From NCBI RefSeq assembly GCF_020525925.1, contig NZ_CP084876.1:3906001-3970000 (forward strand): a stretch of 64,000 nt of DNA, in the 5' to 3' direction. Within the stretch, counting starts at the first letter, position 1, and the number at the start of each line of letters is the position of its first letter. A model generated the notes under the pieces. That model ran no database searches. It was not told where the DNA came from and worked only from the letters and a program-made list of their open reading frames with translations. Below, piece by piece: positions 9,716-18,720 of the stretch. The DNA is from Klebsiella quasipneumoniae subsp. quasipneumoniae. Lineage in GTDB: Bacteria; Pseudomonadota; Gammaproteobacteria; Enterobacterales; Enterobacteriaceae. A program made the translations under genes and the position numbers.

Positions 9716-10696
9716 TCAGGCGCTGGCGCGGGCGATCACGCGCCAGTCCATCATCACCCGCTCGACGGCGGCGTCGGGATCGTCGATGCGTTTCATTAAC
9801 AGATCCACCGCCGTGCGGCCGATCGCCCGGGAGGGCTGTTCAACGGTGGTCAGCTGCGGGGAGACCACTTCCGCCAGCTCGGTGCCGTCGAAGCCAATCA
9901 CCGCGATATCCTCCGGCACCCGCAGCCCGGCCTGGTCAATCGCCCGCAGCGCCCCGGCGGCAAGGGAGTCCGATACGGCAAATACCGCGTCGGGCTTCTC
10001 ATCTTGCGACAGCAGTTGCTCCATCGCCCGTTTACCGGCCGCCGCGCTAAGATCCTGCGCGTAGGTTACCTGCTGATACGCCAGACCGTGCACGTGCAGC
10101 ACGCTTTTATAGCCGCGCTCGCGCAGACGAGCGTAGCGATAGCTGAGGTCGTGATTAATGAGCGCGATGCGCCGGCGGCCGCCGTCGGCCAGCCGGGACA
10201 CCGCCCCCTGGGCCGCCTCGACGTCGTTAATCCCGACGCAGGAGATGCTGCCGGTGTCGGCATACTCCGCACACTGTACCCAGGGCGCATCGCCAATCAT
10301 GGTGGTCAGTTCCGGCAGGCTGGAGAGCGCGTTCATGGTGATAATGCCATCGACCATTTTGCCGGAGAGCAGCTGCAGGCCGGAGGTCGAGCGGGCCAGA
10401 TCCGACCCGGAGTTACACAGCAGAATGCGGTAGCCGTTCTTTTCCGCCTCTTCTTCTATCCCTTTCACCACCTCGGCGCAAAAGGGGTTAGCGATATTGG
10501 AGACCATCACCAGGATCATATTGCTGCGGGCGGTTCGCAGCTGTCGCGCCAGCAGGTTCGGCTGATAGTTGCTCTCTTTGATCGCCTGCAGCACGCGCTC
10601 ACGGTTTTTGGCTTTTACCGTATCGCTGTTGTTCAGCACCCGCGACACCGTGGCCACCGAAACGCCGGCCAGACGAGCAATTTTCTGAATAGACAT
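9716..10696 (-). CDS. LacI-family transcriptional regulator
   Basis: A 326-residue repressor. The N-terminal helix-turn-helix reads IQKIARLAGVSVATVSRVLN (3-22), followed by a hinge with LARQLRT and a periplasmic-binding-protein-like sugar-binding domain. The recognition helix VATVS suits a palindrome with a central CG. It sits beside a three-gene sugar operon (11395-14828) that has two copies of gtaatcgattac upstream, and that operon is the most likely target. The inducer is unknown; a sugar or keto-sugar is expected from the neighbouring genes. Confidence 0.85.
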   Translation of the reverse strand: MSIQKIARLAGVSVATVSRVLNNSDTVKAKNRERVLQAIKESNYQPNLLARQLRTARSNMILVMVSNIANPFCAEVVKGIEEEAEKNGYRILLCNSGSDLARSTSGLQLLSGKMVDGIITMNALSSLPELTTMIGDAPWVQCAEYADTGSISCVGINDVEAAQGAVSRLADGGRRRIALINHDLSYRYARLRERGYKSVLHVHGLAYQQVTYAQDLSAAAGKRAMEQLLSQDEKPDAVFAVSDSLAAGALRAIDQAGLRVPEDIAVIGFDGTELAEVVSPQLTTVEQPSRAIGRTAVDLLMKRIDDPDAAVERVMMDWRVIARASA

Positions 10697-10944
10697 AAAC
10701 CCTGCACTTCCTGCGATAGAGGTGGATCCTGCAGGCTATCATAAATGACCTCTGGTTGGCCTGCCAGCCTGGCGCGCAAGCGCGGCTCAGTAAGACGGTG
10801 TCTCGGGAAACTATTAATAATCAGGGCTTCTCTCCCGCCCCGTTAACGCGCATCCTTTTGCCGTTTCATATGCTTATAAGCGCAGGAGGCGCAACAGACC
10901 GCCTGCGCCCCATTTGTGCTTTTATGATTAAGGATGATATCCCC

Positions 10945-11361
10945 ATGAGGCTCTCCACCGCGATTCTCGCCCTCAGCTGTGCCCTGGTAACGATCACCGG
11001 CTGCACCTCGTCAAAATCGTCACCGGAACGCCACGCCTATGCGTTCGTCGCCCACCGCTCCGATTTTGTCGGCGGCAACTTCACCGTCAACCGTCAGGAA
11101 AATTACCGTTTAAACCTGCCGACCTTCACGGCGATGTACGCCCGCGGCCAGCAGGATAAAGCCGCTGGCATGAGCGAAAGCGACGCCCGCCGCACCGCCG
11201 AGGCCATCAAACAACAGGCGGCGCAGGGCACCCGCACCGAGCACGCCTTTACCGGCAACGCCAGCGACAAATGGGATAATGCGATGGAAAATAAAGATGC
11301 CGTCCTGTTCGGCAATGAGCTCTCCGGGGCCTATCTCGACGGCTATCTTGGGGTGAAATAA
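10945..11361 (+). CDS. Exc2-family small outer lipoprotein
   Basis: A 138-residue protein with a short lipoprotein signal ending in a lipobox (ITGC, Cys20 with this start) and then a mostly polar, helical mature part. It looks like the Exc2 entry-exclusion-type lipoproteins found in enterobacteria. An in-frame ATG 21 bases upstream (10924) is possible, but the start used gives a canonical signal peptide, with AAGGA ten bases upstream. The gene stands alone between a LacI regulator and the end of an oppositely transcribed operon. Its role in this chromosomal setting is unknown. Confidence 0.6.
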   Translation: MRLSTAILALSCALVTITGCTSSKSSPERHAYAFVAHRSDFVGGNFTVNRQENYRLNLPTFTAMYARGQQDKAAGMSESDARRTAEAIKQQAAQGTRTEHAFTGNASDKWDNAMENKDAVLFGNELSGAYLDGYLGVK

Positions 11362-11394
11362 CCCGGCGGCGCGCGTCCTGCGCCCCGCCAGAAT

Positions 11395-12546
11395 TCAGCG
11401 TTCGACGCTCACCCAGCGCTGCTGCTGATGGCTTTTGACGATCGCCTCGATGATGTACATCACATCGGCGCCGTCGTCGAAAGCGGCGAAGCGCCGGGCC
11501 CCGGCCTCCGGCATCTTCCCGGCGCGCACCGCCTGATAAAAATGGCCCATCATATTCTTAAAGGCGTCCGGCCAGCCCTCAATATGGCCGCCGGGGTAAT
11601 GGGCGCTGTCAGCGATCTCCGGCCGCAGCAGGCTGGGGTCGTCGCTGAGCCGCCGATCCGGCTGCTCGCGGTGGCCAATCCACAGCCGCTGGGGCACTTC
11701 CTGATCCCAGGCCAGAGAACAGCGGCTGCCGTTAATCTCCACCGCCAGACGGTTTTTCCGCCCGGCGCTCACCTGAGAGACCATAAAGCTGCCTTTGCTG
11801 CCATCGTCAAAACGCAACAGCACCGAGCCAAAGTCTTCGGTATCGACAGGCCGGGTTTCATATCCCTGCGCCTCGTGAACGGCGCTGAAGGTCGCTTTGC
11901 CATTCACTGGCGCTTTACGCGTCGGCCAGACGATAGACAGATCCGCCATCACCTCGACAATCCGCCGACCGGTCATAAACTGCACGGTATCGCACCAGTG
12001 GGAGCCGATGTCGGCCACCGTTCGCGACGCGCCGCCCTGCGCCGCATCAACCCGCCAGTTGTAGTCGGTCTCCAGCAGCATCCAGTCCTGTAAATAGCCG
12101 CCGTGCGCCGCGAAGATTCTGCCGACATCGCCATGGCGGATCATCGCCGCCGCCTGCTGGACCATGGCGAACTGGCGATAGACGAAGCTGACGCCGTGCA
12201 CCACGCCGGCCCGGGCGGCAAGCGTCACCAGCTCCCGCGCCTCCTCCGCCGTCATACACAGCGGTTTTTCGGAGAAGACGTGCAGCCCGGCGGCGAGGAT
12301 CTGCCGGTTAATCTGGGCATGCAGATGGTTCGGCGTACAGTTATGCACCACCTGCAGCCCCGGATGGGCCAGCAGCGCCTCCACGCTGTCGTAGGCATGG
12401 GCAATATTCAGCGCACGCGCCTTGCGCTGCGCCGCCTCAAGGCTGCTGTCGCACAGCGCCACCACCTCGATATCCCCCAGCCGCCGCAGCGCCTCCAGAT
12501 GCGCCGGACCAATAAACCCTGCCCCAATAATCGCGACCTGAATCAT
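11395..12546 (-). CDS. Gfo/Idh/MocA-family sugar dehydrogenase
   Basis: A 383-residue NAD(P)-dependent oxidoreductase with an N-terminal Rossmann fold (VAIIGAGFIGPAHLEAL, residues 4-20), the family EKPLCM motif, and a C-terminal alpha/beta domain with the GSHWCD stretch near the active site. The ATG at 12546 follows GGAGGG and lies one base after the stop of the upstream isomerase gene, so the two are translationally linked. Such enzymes oxidise sugars, inositols or sugar acids, often to 3-keto forms. With the isomerase-type TIM barrel and the MFS permease it makes a compact uptake-oxidation operon. Substrate unknown. Confidence 0.85.
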   Translation of the reverse strand: MIQVAIIGAGFIGPAHLEALRRLGDIEVVALCDSSLEAAQRKARALNIAHAYDSVEALLAHPGLQVVHNCTPNHLHAQINRQILAAGLHVFSEKPLCMTAEEARELVTLAARAGVVHGVSFVYRQFAMVQQAAAMIRHGDVGRIFAAHGGYLQDWMLLETDYNWRVDAAQGGASRTVADIGSHWCDTVQFMTGRRIVEVMADLSIVWPTRKAPVNGKATFSAVHEAQGYETRPVDTEDFGSVLLRFDDGSKGSFMVSQVSAGRKNRLAVEINGSRCSLAWDQEVPQRLWIGHREQPDRRLSDDPSLLRPEIADSAHYPGGHIEGWPDAFKNMMGHFYQAVRAGKMPEAGARRFAAFDDGADVMYIIEAIVKSHQQQRWVSVER

Positions 12547-12547
12547 A

Positions 12548-13570
12548 TTATTCCCTCCCGCCAGCGGCAAAGTCATCGAAGGCCCGCCCGGCAACGGGAA
12601 TGATATGGCGACGAATAAACTCGCTGCCCTCGCGCGCGCCGGTCTCAGCGTCCTTCAGGCAGCACTCCCACTCCAGCACCGCCCAGCCGTCAAAATCATA
12701 TTCGGTCAGCTTACTGAACACCCCTTTAAAGTCGATCTGCCCGTCGCCGGGAGAGCGGAAACGGCCAGCCCGCTGCTGCCAGGGCTGATAGCCGCCGTAG
12801 ACGCCATTGCGCCCGTTGCGGCGAAATTCGGCGTCCTTGACGTGAAACGCTTTAATACGCGAATGATAGATATCGATATAGGTCAGGTAGTCCATCTGCT
12901 GCAGATGCAGGTGGCTCGGGTCATAGAGCATATTGCAGCGCGGATGGTTATCCACCCGCGCGAGAAAACGCTCAAAGGTCACGCCATCATGCAGGTCTTC
13001 GCCGGGGTGGATCTCATAGCAGACATCAACGCCCTGCTCGTCGAAGAGGTCCAGCAGCGGCCGCCAGCGCCGGGCCAGCTCGGCAAAGGCCTCATCCAGA
13101 AGCGGCTGATTATGCGGCGGCCATGGATAAAAAAAGGGCCATGCCAGCGCCCCGGAAAAGGTCGCATGGGCCTTCAGCCCCAGGCGACCGGAGGCCACCG
13201 CCGCCTGCTTGACCTTCTCCACCGCCCAGCGCTGGCGCGCCTGCGGATCGCCATGCAGCGCCGCCGGAGCAAAGGCGTCAAACGCCGCGTCATACGCCGG
13301 ATGCACCGCCACCAGCTGTCCTTCAAGGTGGGTGGACAGCTCGCTGATCGCCAGCCCATGCTCCGCCAGGACACCGCTGACCTCGTCGCAGTAGGTCTGG
13401 CTCGCCGCCGCCCGCTCGACATCGAAAATCGCCGGGTGGTTGCAGGGGATCTGCAATGCCTTGTACCCCTGGCCGGCGGCCCACTGCGCCACCCCCTCCA
13501 GCGTGTTGAACGGCGCCTGCGGGCCGATAAACTGCGCCAGAAAAATGCCCGGTCCCTTAATCGTTTTCAT
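12548..13570 (-). CDS. Xylose-isomerase-like TIM-barrel sugar isomerase/epimerase
   Basis: A 340-residue AP-endonuclease-2-type TIM barrel. Metal-binding residues of the family are visible: Glu in YEIHPGEDLHDG, Asp and His in YDPSHLHLQQMD, His in FHVKDAE, and Glu in AVLEWECCLKD. These proteins act as sugar or cyclitol isomerases, epimerases, or keto-sugar hydrolases; the sequence alone does not decide. It lies in the middle of a three-gene operon, 16 bases after the MFS gene and one base before the dehydrogenase. Confidence 0.8.
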   Translation of the reverse strand: MKTIKGPGIFLAQFIGPQAPFNTLEGVAQWAAGQGYKALQIPCNHPAIFDVERAAASQTYCDEVSGVLAEHGLAISELSTHLEGQLVAVHPAYDAAFDAFAPAALHGDPQARQRWAVEKVKQAAVASGRLGLKAHATFSGALAWPFFYPWPPHNQPLLDEAFAELARRWRPLLDLFDEQGVDVCYEIHPGEDLHDGVTFERFLARVDNHPRCNMLYDPSHLHLQQMDYLTYIDIYHSRIKAFHVKDAEFRRNGRNGVYGGYQPWQQRAGRFRSPGDGQIDFKGVFSKLTEYDFDGWAVLEWECCLKDAETGAREGSEFIRRHIIPVAGRAFDDFAAGGRE

Positions 13571-13586
13571 ACCCCCTCCTGAAAAA

Positions 13587-14828
13587 TTAGTGCGGCTCTT
13601 TCTCGTTGTACTGGAAAGAGAAAAGGAAAATCAGCGCGATAACCGCGGCGGCCACCGCCGGGATCCACCAGAAGGTCACCCAGGCCTGCGGCACGCTCTG
13701 CCCGGCCACCAGATGGTTATACAGCGCGCCGGAGATCTGCGAGCCCAGCAGCATGCCGATCCCGTAGGTGAACATCACAATCATGCTCTGCGCCTGGCCT
13801 TTGACCTTCTCGCCCGCCACGCGGTCGGTGTAGATAAAGCCGACGACAAAGAAAAAGTCATAGCACACGCCGTGCAGCAAAATGCCGAGATAGAGCAGGA
13901 AGCGCCCCTCTTCGCTGACGCCGAGGGCGAAAAAGGCATAGCGCACAAACCACGCCGCCATGCCGATAAGCAGCATGTATTTCACCCCGAGGCGACGGAA
14001 CAGCAGCGGGATCACAAGCATAAAGACGATCTCTGACATCTGGCCGAAGGACATCGCGGTGCTGACATCCTTAACGCCGGCATCCGCCAGATACGACGCG
14101 GTATAGGCGTAATAGGTACCTAACGGCACGGAAATTAAGGTGGCGCAGAGGGAGAAAATCAGGAAATGGCGCGTTTTCAGCAGCGCGAAGGCGTCCGCGC
14201 ACAGCAGATCGCGAAACTGAACCGGCATGCCTTTGGCCGGCGCCGGGGTGTGGGGCAGCGTCAGGCTGTAGATCGCCAGCGCCACCGAACAGAGCGCCGC
14301 CAGGGTGAAGATGCCGGTGGTGTCAGAGATGCCGGTCACCCCGATGCAGATCCCGGCGATAATCCAGCCGATGGTGCCGAACACGCGGACCACCGGGAAG
14401 GTTTTATCGACGTTAGCCAGGCTGTGGAAGGCGATATTGTTGGTCAGCGCCAGGGTCGGCATGTAGCACAGCGTATAGCCGAACAGCAGGCCAATCAGCA
14501 GCGCGCCGTTCTGCGCCACCAGCGCCTGGGGGACAAACCACAGGATCGCCGCCCCGGCCAGGTGCATCACCGCCATCACCTTCTGCGAGGCGAAAAAGCG
14601 ATCCACCAGCATCCCCAGCACAAAGGGAGACAGGATGGAGGCGATCGGCCCGGCGGAGAACGCATCGCCGATCAGCAATGACATCTCATAGCGGGTCATG
14701 ACCAGCCCCAGGGTCACCGACCAGCTGCCCCAGATAAAGAACTGCATAAACATCATTAACGACAGCCGCGGCACCAGAAAACGGTGGCTCACGCGGACAC
14801 TTTCCCGACCTTCTGTTGTTGTGACCAT
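13587..14828 (-). CDS. MFS sugar/nucleoside:H+ symporter (NHS family, YegT-like)
   Basis: A 413-residue inner-membrane carrier of the nucleoside:H+ symporter type. The N-terminus LSLMMFMQFFIWGSWSVTLG and the central charged loop are characteristic, and a second WVTFWWIPA segment lies near the C-terminus. Members carry nucleosides or, in catabolic operons with Gfo/Idh and TIM-barrel genes, probably sugars or glycosides. It is the first gene of the operon and is preceded by two identical palindromes that look like LacI operators. Confidence 0.75.
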   Translation of the reverse strand: MVTTTEGRESVRVSHRFLVPRLSLMMFMQFFIWGSWSVTLGLVMTRYEMSLLIGDAFSAGPIASILSPFVLGMLVDRFFASQKVMAVMHLAGAAILWFVPQALVAQNGALLIGLLFGYTLCYMPTLALTNNIAFHSLANVDKTFPVVRVFGTIGWIIAGICIGVTGISDTTGIFTLAALCSVALAIYSLTLPHTPAPAKGMPVQFRDLLCADAFALLKTRHFLIFSLCATLISVPLGTYYAYTASYLADAGVKDVSTAMSFGQMSEIVFMLVIPLLFRRLGVKYMLLIGMAAWFVRYAFFALGVSEEGRFLLYLGILLHGVCYDFFFVVGFIYTDRVAGEKVKGQAQSMIVMFTYGIGMLLGSQISGALYNHLVAGQSVPQAWVTFWWIPAVAAAVIALIFLFSFQYNEKEPH

Positions 14829-14843
14829 GTTGCTCGCCCTCAG

Positions 14844-14863
14844 AAAAGTAATCGATTACAAAA
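14844..14863. promoter_or_regulatory. LacI-type operator, proximal copy
   Basis: aaaagtaatcgattacaaaa, containing the perfect palindrome gtaatcgattac (14848-14859), 15 bases before the MFS start codon. Probably bound by the LacI regulator at 9716-10696. Confidence 0.7.
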
Positions 14864-14874
14864 TCGCTCAACAC

Positions 14875-14894
14875 AAAAGTAATCGATTACAAAA
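14875..14894. promoter_or_regulatory. LacI-type operator, distal copy
   Basis: The same 20 bases repeated exactly, with the palindrome at 14879-14890. The two centres are 31 bp apart, about three helical turns, which would place two dimers on the same DNA face. Confidence 0.7.
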
Positions 14895-14935
14895 AGAAGA
14901 TCGCCAGGCAAATGCGCCACCTGCGAAGAGGATCA

Positions 14936-14972
14936 CAATAAAAAGGCAGGCAGCCCCGCCGGACGGCGGGGC
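14936..14972 (-). terminator. Rho-independent terminator of pheP
   Basis: On the minus strand, gccccgcc-gtcc-ggcggggc forms an 8-bp stem just after the pheP stop; a T-rich run (ccttttta) follows a few bases later. Confidence 0.75.
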
Positions 14973-14979
14973 ATCTCGC

Positions 14980-16356
14980 TTACGCCGGGCGGCGCAGCAG
15001 TTTGAAGGCGATAAACAGGAACAGGATCCACACCGGCAGCAGGATCGCCGACAGGCGCATCCCGTCGATCGTGCACATCAGCGCCAGAATCAGCCCAAGG
15101 AAAGCAATGCAGAAGTAGTTGCTGGCGGGCGCCAGCAGCGCTTTAAACTTCGACTCACGCCCTTTGCGGCGCTGGGCGGCGCGGAACTTCAGGTGCGCCA
15201 TGCAGATCATGATCCAGTTCAGCAGCAGCGTCGCCACCACCAGGGCCATCAGCAGTCCCAGCGCTTCATGCGGCAGCAGGTAGTTCAGCACCACCACCAG
15301 CGAGGTGATAATCCCCGAGAGCAACAGAGAGTTCACCGGCACGCCGCGCTTGCTGACGCGGGCGAGGAACGTCGGCGCATTGCCCTGCACCGACAGGCCG
15401 AACAGCATCCGGCTGTTGGAGTACACGCCGCTGTTATAGACCGACAGCGAAGCCACCAGAATGACGAAGTTCAGCGCGGACGCCACCAGGTTGCTGTCGA
15501 GATGATGGAAAATCATCACAAACGGGCTGCTGTCGGATTTGATCTCCACCCACGGGTAGAGCGCCAGCAGCACCACCAGCGAACCGATATAAAACAGCAG
15601 GATACGATAAACCACCTGGTTGACCGCTTTCGGAATGCTCTTTTCCGGATTTTGCGCTTCCGCGGCGGTGATGCCGATAAGCTCCAGCCCGCCGAAGGAG
15701 AACATGATCACCGCCAGCGACAGGATAAGACCGTGCCAACCGGTGGCGAAGAAACCGCCGTGCTTCCACAGGTTGTCGAAACCCGCCTTGCTGCCGCCGT
15801 GGCCGCCAAACAGCATCCACAGGCCAAAGGCAATCATGCCGATAATCGCCAGCACTTTTATCAGCGCGAACCAGAACTCCGCTTCGCCATACAGACGCAC
15901 GTTGACCAGGTTGACGGCGTTAATAATGAGGAAGAAGGCCGCCGCCCAGATCCAGGTCGGAACGTCGGGCAGCCAGTACTGCATGTAGATCCCGGCGGCG
16001 GTCAGCTCCGCCATTCCCACCAGCACGAACATCACCCAGTAGTTCCAGCCGGACAGGAAGCCGGCGAACGGGCCCCAGTATTTGTAGGCAAAGTGGGCAA
16101 AGGAACCGGATACCGGCTCTTCCACCACCATCTCGCCCAGTTGGCGCATGATCAGAAAAGCGACAATCCCGGCCACCGCGTAGCCCAGCAAGACCGCCGG
16201 GCCAGCCATTTGAATCGCCGGACCAATGCCGAGAAACAGGCCGGTGCCAATCGCGCCGCCAAGGGCGATAAGTTGAATGTGTCGGTTCTGTAAACCGCGA
16301 TGAAGCGTCGGGCCGCTCTCTTCTACGGCATCCGACGACGTTGACGCGTCTTTCAC
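14980..16356 (-). CDS. pheP: Phenylalanine permease PheP
   Basis: A 458-residue amino-acid:H+ symporter of the APC superfamily (AAT group), nearly collinear with E. coli PheP. It has the same length, the same TLHRGL-NRHIQLIALGGAIG entry into helix 1, the SFAHFAYKYWGPFAGFLSGW block, and the LELIGITAAEA signature. It imports phenylalanine (and tyrosine weakly). The start is the GTG at 16356, with AGGGGAA upstream and the same N-terminus as E. coli; the longer ATG form adds 11 residues without support. In E. coli pheP converges on ybdG; here the same orientation is kept but accessory genes separate them. Confidence 0.93.
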   Translation of the reverse strand: MKDASTSSDAVEESGPTLHRGLQNRHIQLIALGGAIGTGLFLGIGPAIQMAGPAVLLGYAVAGIVAFLIMRQLGEMVVEEPVSGSFAHFAYKYWGPFAGFLSGWNYWVMFVLVGMAELTAAGIYMQYWLPDVPTWIWAAAFFLIINAVNLVNVRLYGEAEFWFALIKVLAIIGMIAFGLWMLFGGHGGSKAGFDNLWKHGGFFATGWHGLILSLAVIMFSFGGLELIGITAAEAQNPEKSIPKAVNQVVYRILLFYIGSLVVLLALYPWVEIKSDSSPFVMIFHHLDSNLVASALNFVILVASLSVYNSGVYSNSRMLFGLSVQGNAPTFLARVSKRGVPVNSLLLSGIITSLVVVLNYLLPHEALGLLMALVVATLLLNWIMICMAHLKFRAAQRRKGRESKFKALLAPASNYFCIAFLGLILALMCTIDGMRLSAILLPVWILFLFIAFKLLRRPA

Positions 16357-16462
16357 GTCGTTCCCCTGTGTGTTTTTGCGAAGGGGCACCTTTTATCACT
16401 TAGGGGAAGATGTCGCAAGTTGCGCGGGGCGAGCGTCAGCCGCCCGTCCCCGCGTTTTACCC

Positions 16463-18661
16463 TCAGAAGTCGTAGCTCATCGAGACGCGAACGGTACGCG
16501 GATCGCCTTCAAACAGGTAGGTACCGGTATCGTCGATGCCGGACCAGTATTTCTCGTTGGTCACGTTGGTCACCCCGACGCGCCAGGTCATTTCGTTCTG
16601 GTCGGCGTTCAGACGCATACGATAGCGCAGGCCTAAATCCAGGGTGGTGTAGCTATCCAGCTTTTTGGTGTTGGCCGCATCGGCATACTGCGAACCGCTA
16701 TGATTGACACGCGCGGTCGCGGTCAGGCCTTCCACCGGCTTGATGTCATACTCGGCGCCGAGCACCGCGTAGAAGTTTGCCACCCCGACGGCATCTTTAC
16801 CGTCGGTTGCGCCTTCAGCGGTTTTAGTCTGTTTTGCATCCAGCCAGACGGTGCTGGCGTTAAGACGCAGTCCCAGCATCGGCTCGCCAAAGACGTTCAT
16901 CTCTACGCCGCGGTTACGCTGCTCGCCGTCGAGGCCGTAATTGCCAGCGGTATCGGAAATGGCGTTCGGTTTTTTGATTTCAAACAGCGCCAGCGATCCG
17001 CCGATCGTTCCGTAGTCGATCTTGACGCCCACTTCGTCCTGCTTCGAGTGCGCGATCCCGGTACTCTGCCCGGCATTGGCCGCCGTCGTCGGCGCCACAG
17101 AGCCCGGCTGCAGCGCTTCGGTATGGTTAGCATACAGCGACAGCTGCTCCCACGGCTTGTACACCAGGCCAAACGTCGGCATCCAGCGGCTTTGGGTATA
17201 ACGCGAAGAAGTATCTTCCAGCCCGGTGGCGTTGCTGTAGTTGCGCACAACCACTTTCTGATGACGAGCGGCGGCGGTAAACAGCACTTTATCGTTAAAG
17301 AAGCCGAGGGTATCACTCAGCAGCCAGCCCTGCGTACGGCTGCGCGAGGTGACCAGCGGATCGTGGTAGTTGCCGCCAAAATAGGCGTTATCCGGCATCG
17401 CCACATCACGGTTGTCATAGATATTGGTGGTCGGATTCTTCGCCGACATCCGCCAGGCGGTAGCATCGGTATGCACCTGCGCCGCATAGCCGAGGTTCAC
17501 CTTATGCGAAATCGCGCCGGTATTGAAATCGCCGCGTACCCCGCCCATGCCGCTGATCGCGTCAATAATGCGGTTAGTATCCAGGCGGCCCACCGTCGCA
17601 TCGCCGTTTTTATTCAGAAGCTTCGGCGCGCTGTAGGTGCCAATTTCATGCGAATGCTGGCCGCCGAGGGCGCTGTATACCGTCCAGCTATCGGTCAGGT
17701 CATATTCTGCCTTCGCCATGCCGAATTCGCTTTCGATATCGCTATAACCCCACTTCTGGCTGTAGTTTTTGCTGTTGTCCGGCAGCGCCGGAACGAAATC
17801 CACGCCGCTGATATTGACGCCCATCGTACCGCCGTGGAACGTTTTCTTCTGGTAGCCGAAATCCAGCGAGGAGCGGAAACGGTCGCCGCGGTAATCAAGC
17901 CCCAGCGAAGCCAGCGTAGTACGACGTTTATCATTATCGATAGCGCCTTCACCCTCGCGGTGCACCAGGTTGACCCGGGCGCCGAACTGGTTGTTGTCGC
18001 CGAAACGGCGCCCCAGGTCGAGGGTGCCGCCCACCTGAGAATCAGAGGTATAGTCGACGCCAACGCGTGCGGTCGGCAGATCTTCCGCCCGCTTCGGCTC
18101 GAGGTTAATCATCCCGCCGACGCCGCTGCTGGCCGCGCCGTTAAGCAGGCTGTTAGCCCCTTTGAAAATTTCAACGCGCTCCAGCATCTGGGTGTCCATC
18201 ACCTGACGCGGCACCACGCCCGCCAGGCCGCCCATCGTCATGTCATCGCCATCGAGCTTAAACCCGCGGATTCGATAGGTCTCGGCGAAGTTGCCGTAGC
18301 CCTGTACGGCCTGCACGCCAGCGTCGTTACTGACGACATCGGCGATAGTTTTCGCCTGCTGATCCTGAATCAGCTTCGAGGTATAGCCGATGACGTTAAA
18401 CGGGACGTCCATCGCTTTTTGTTCGCCAAGCATCCCCAGACGGCCGCCGTGGGCGATCTGGCCATCGAGGAATGCCGGAACCACCAGGTCGCCGCCGGAT
18501 TTAAAATCGCTGGTTTCGTTAGCCTCGACGATGAGGGTCTCTTCGCCAGGCTGCTTCGCGGCGGCAGCGTCCGCGGCCATCGCCGTTTGACTGGCGGCGC
18601 CGATGGCTAAGGCCAGCAGCGTTTTACGCAGCGGGAAGGATGAATAGTGCGTGGTGTGCAT
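16463..18661 (-). CDS. TonB-dependent siderophore receptor
   Basis: A 732-residue outer-membrane receptor. It has a signal peptide ending in QTAMA, a TonB-box-like stretch (EETLIVEAN), a plug domain (about 70-190) with the DVPFNVIGYTSKLI and RIRGFKLDGDD segments, and a 22-strand-type barrel ending in the aromatic SMSYDF. It resembles FcuA-like ferric-hydroxamate receptors, though the ligand cannot be fixed from sequence. The ATG at 18661 is chosen (GGGG six bases upstream); upstream alternatives lack a ribosome site. It is 59 bases downstream of a YncE-like gene and probably in the same Fur-controlled operon. Confidence 0.88.
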   Translation of the reverse strand: MHTTHYSSFPLRKTLLALAIGAASQTAMAADAAAAKQPGEETLIVEANETSDFKSGGDLVVPAFLDGQIAHGGRLGMLGEQKAMDVPFNVIGYTSKLIQDQQAKTIADVVSNDAGVQAVQGYGNFAETYRIRGFKLDGDDMTMGGLAGVVPRQVMDTQMLERVEIFKGANSLLNGAASSGVGGMINLEPKRAEDLPTARVGVDYTSDSQVGGTLDLGRRFGDNNQFGARVNLVHREGEGAIDNDKRRTTLASLGLDYRGDRFRSSLDFGYQKKTFHGGTMGVNISGVDFVPALPDNSKNYSQKWGYSDIESEFGMAKAEYDLTDSWTVYSALGGQHSHEIGTYSAPKLLNKNGDATVGRLDTNRIIDAISGMGGVRGDFNTGAISHKVNLGYAAQVHTDATAWRMSAKNPTTNIYDNRDVAMPDNAYFGGNYHDPLVTSRSRTQGWLLSDTLGFFNDKVLFTAAARHQKVVVRNYSNATGLEDTSSRYTQSRWMPTFGLVYKPWEQLSLYANHTEALQPGSVAPTTAANAGQSTGIAHSKQDEVGVKIDYGTIGGSLALFEIKKPNAISDTAGNYGLDGEQRNRGVEMNVFGEPMLGLRLNASTVWLDAKQTKTAEGATDGKDAVGVANFYAVLGAEYDIKPVEGLTATARVNHSGSQYADAANTKKLDSYTTLDLGLRYRMRLNADQNEMTWRVGVTNVTNEKYWSGIDDTGTYLFEGDPRTVRVSMSYDF

Positions 18662-18720
18662 AATTTGCCCCATGGATGAGGATAAATGAATCAAAGGGCC
18701 CGTCGCCGGACCCGTTATTT

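Noticed and set aside
14698..16293. 531-codon plus-strand frame
   Set aside because: Shadow of pheP and of the region upstream of the MFS gene; PheP identity is clear.
16700..18610. 636-codon plus-strand frame
   Set aside because: Antisense of the TonB receptor barrel; no family features.
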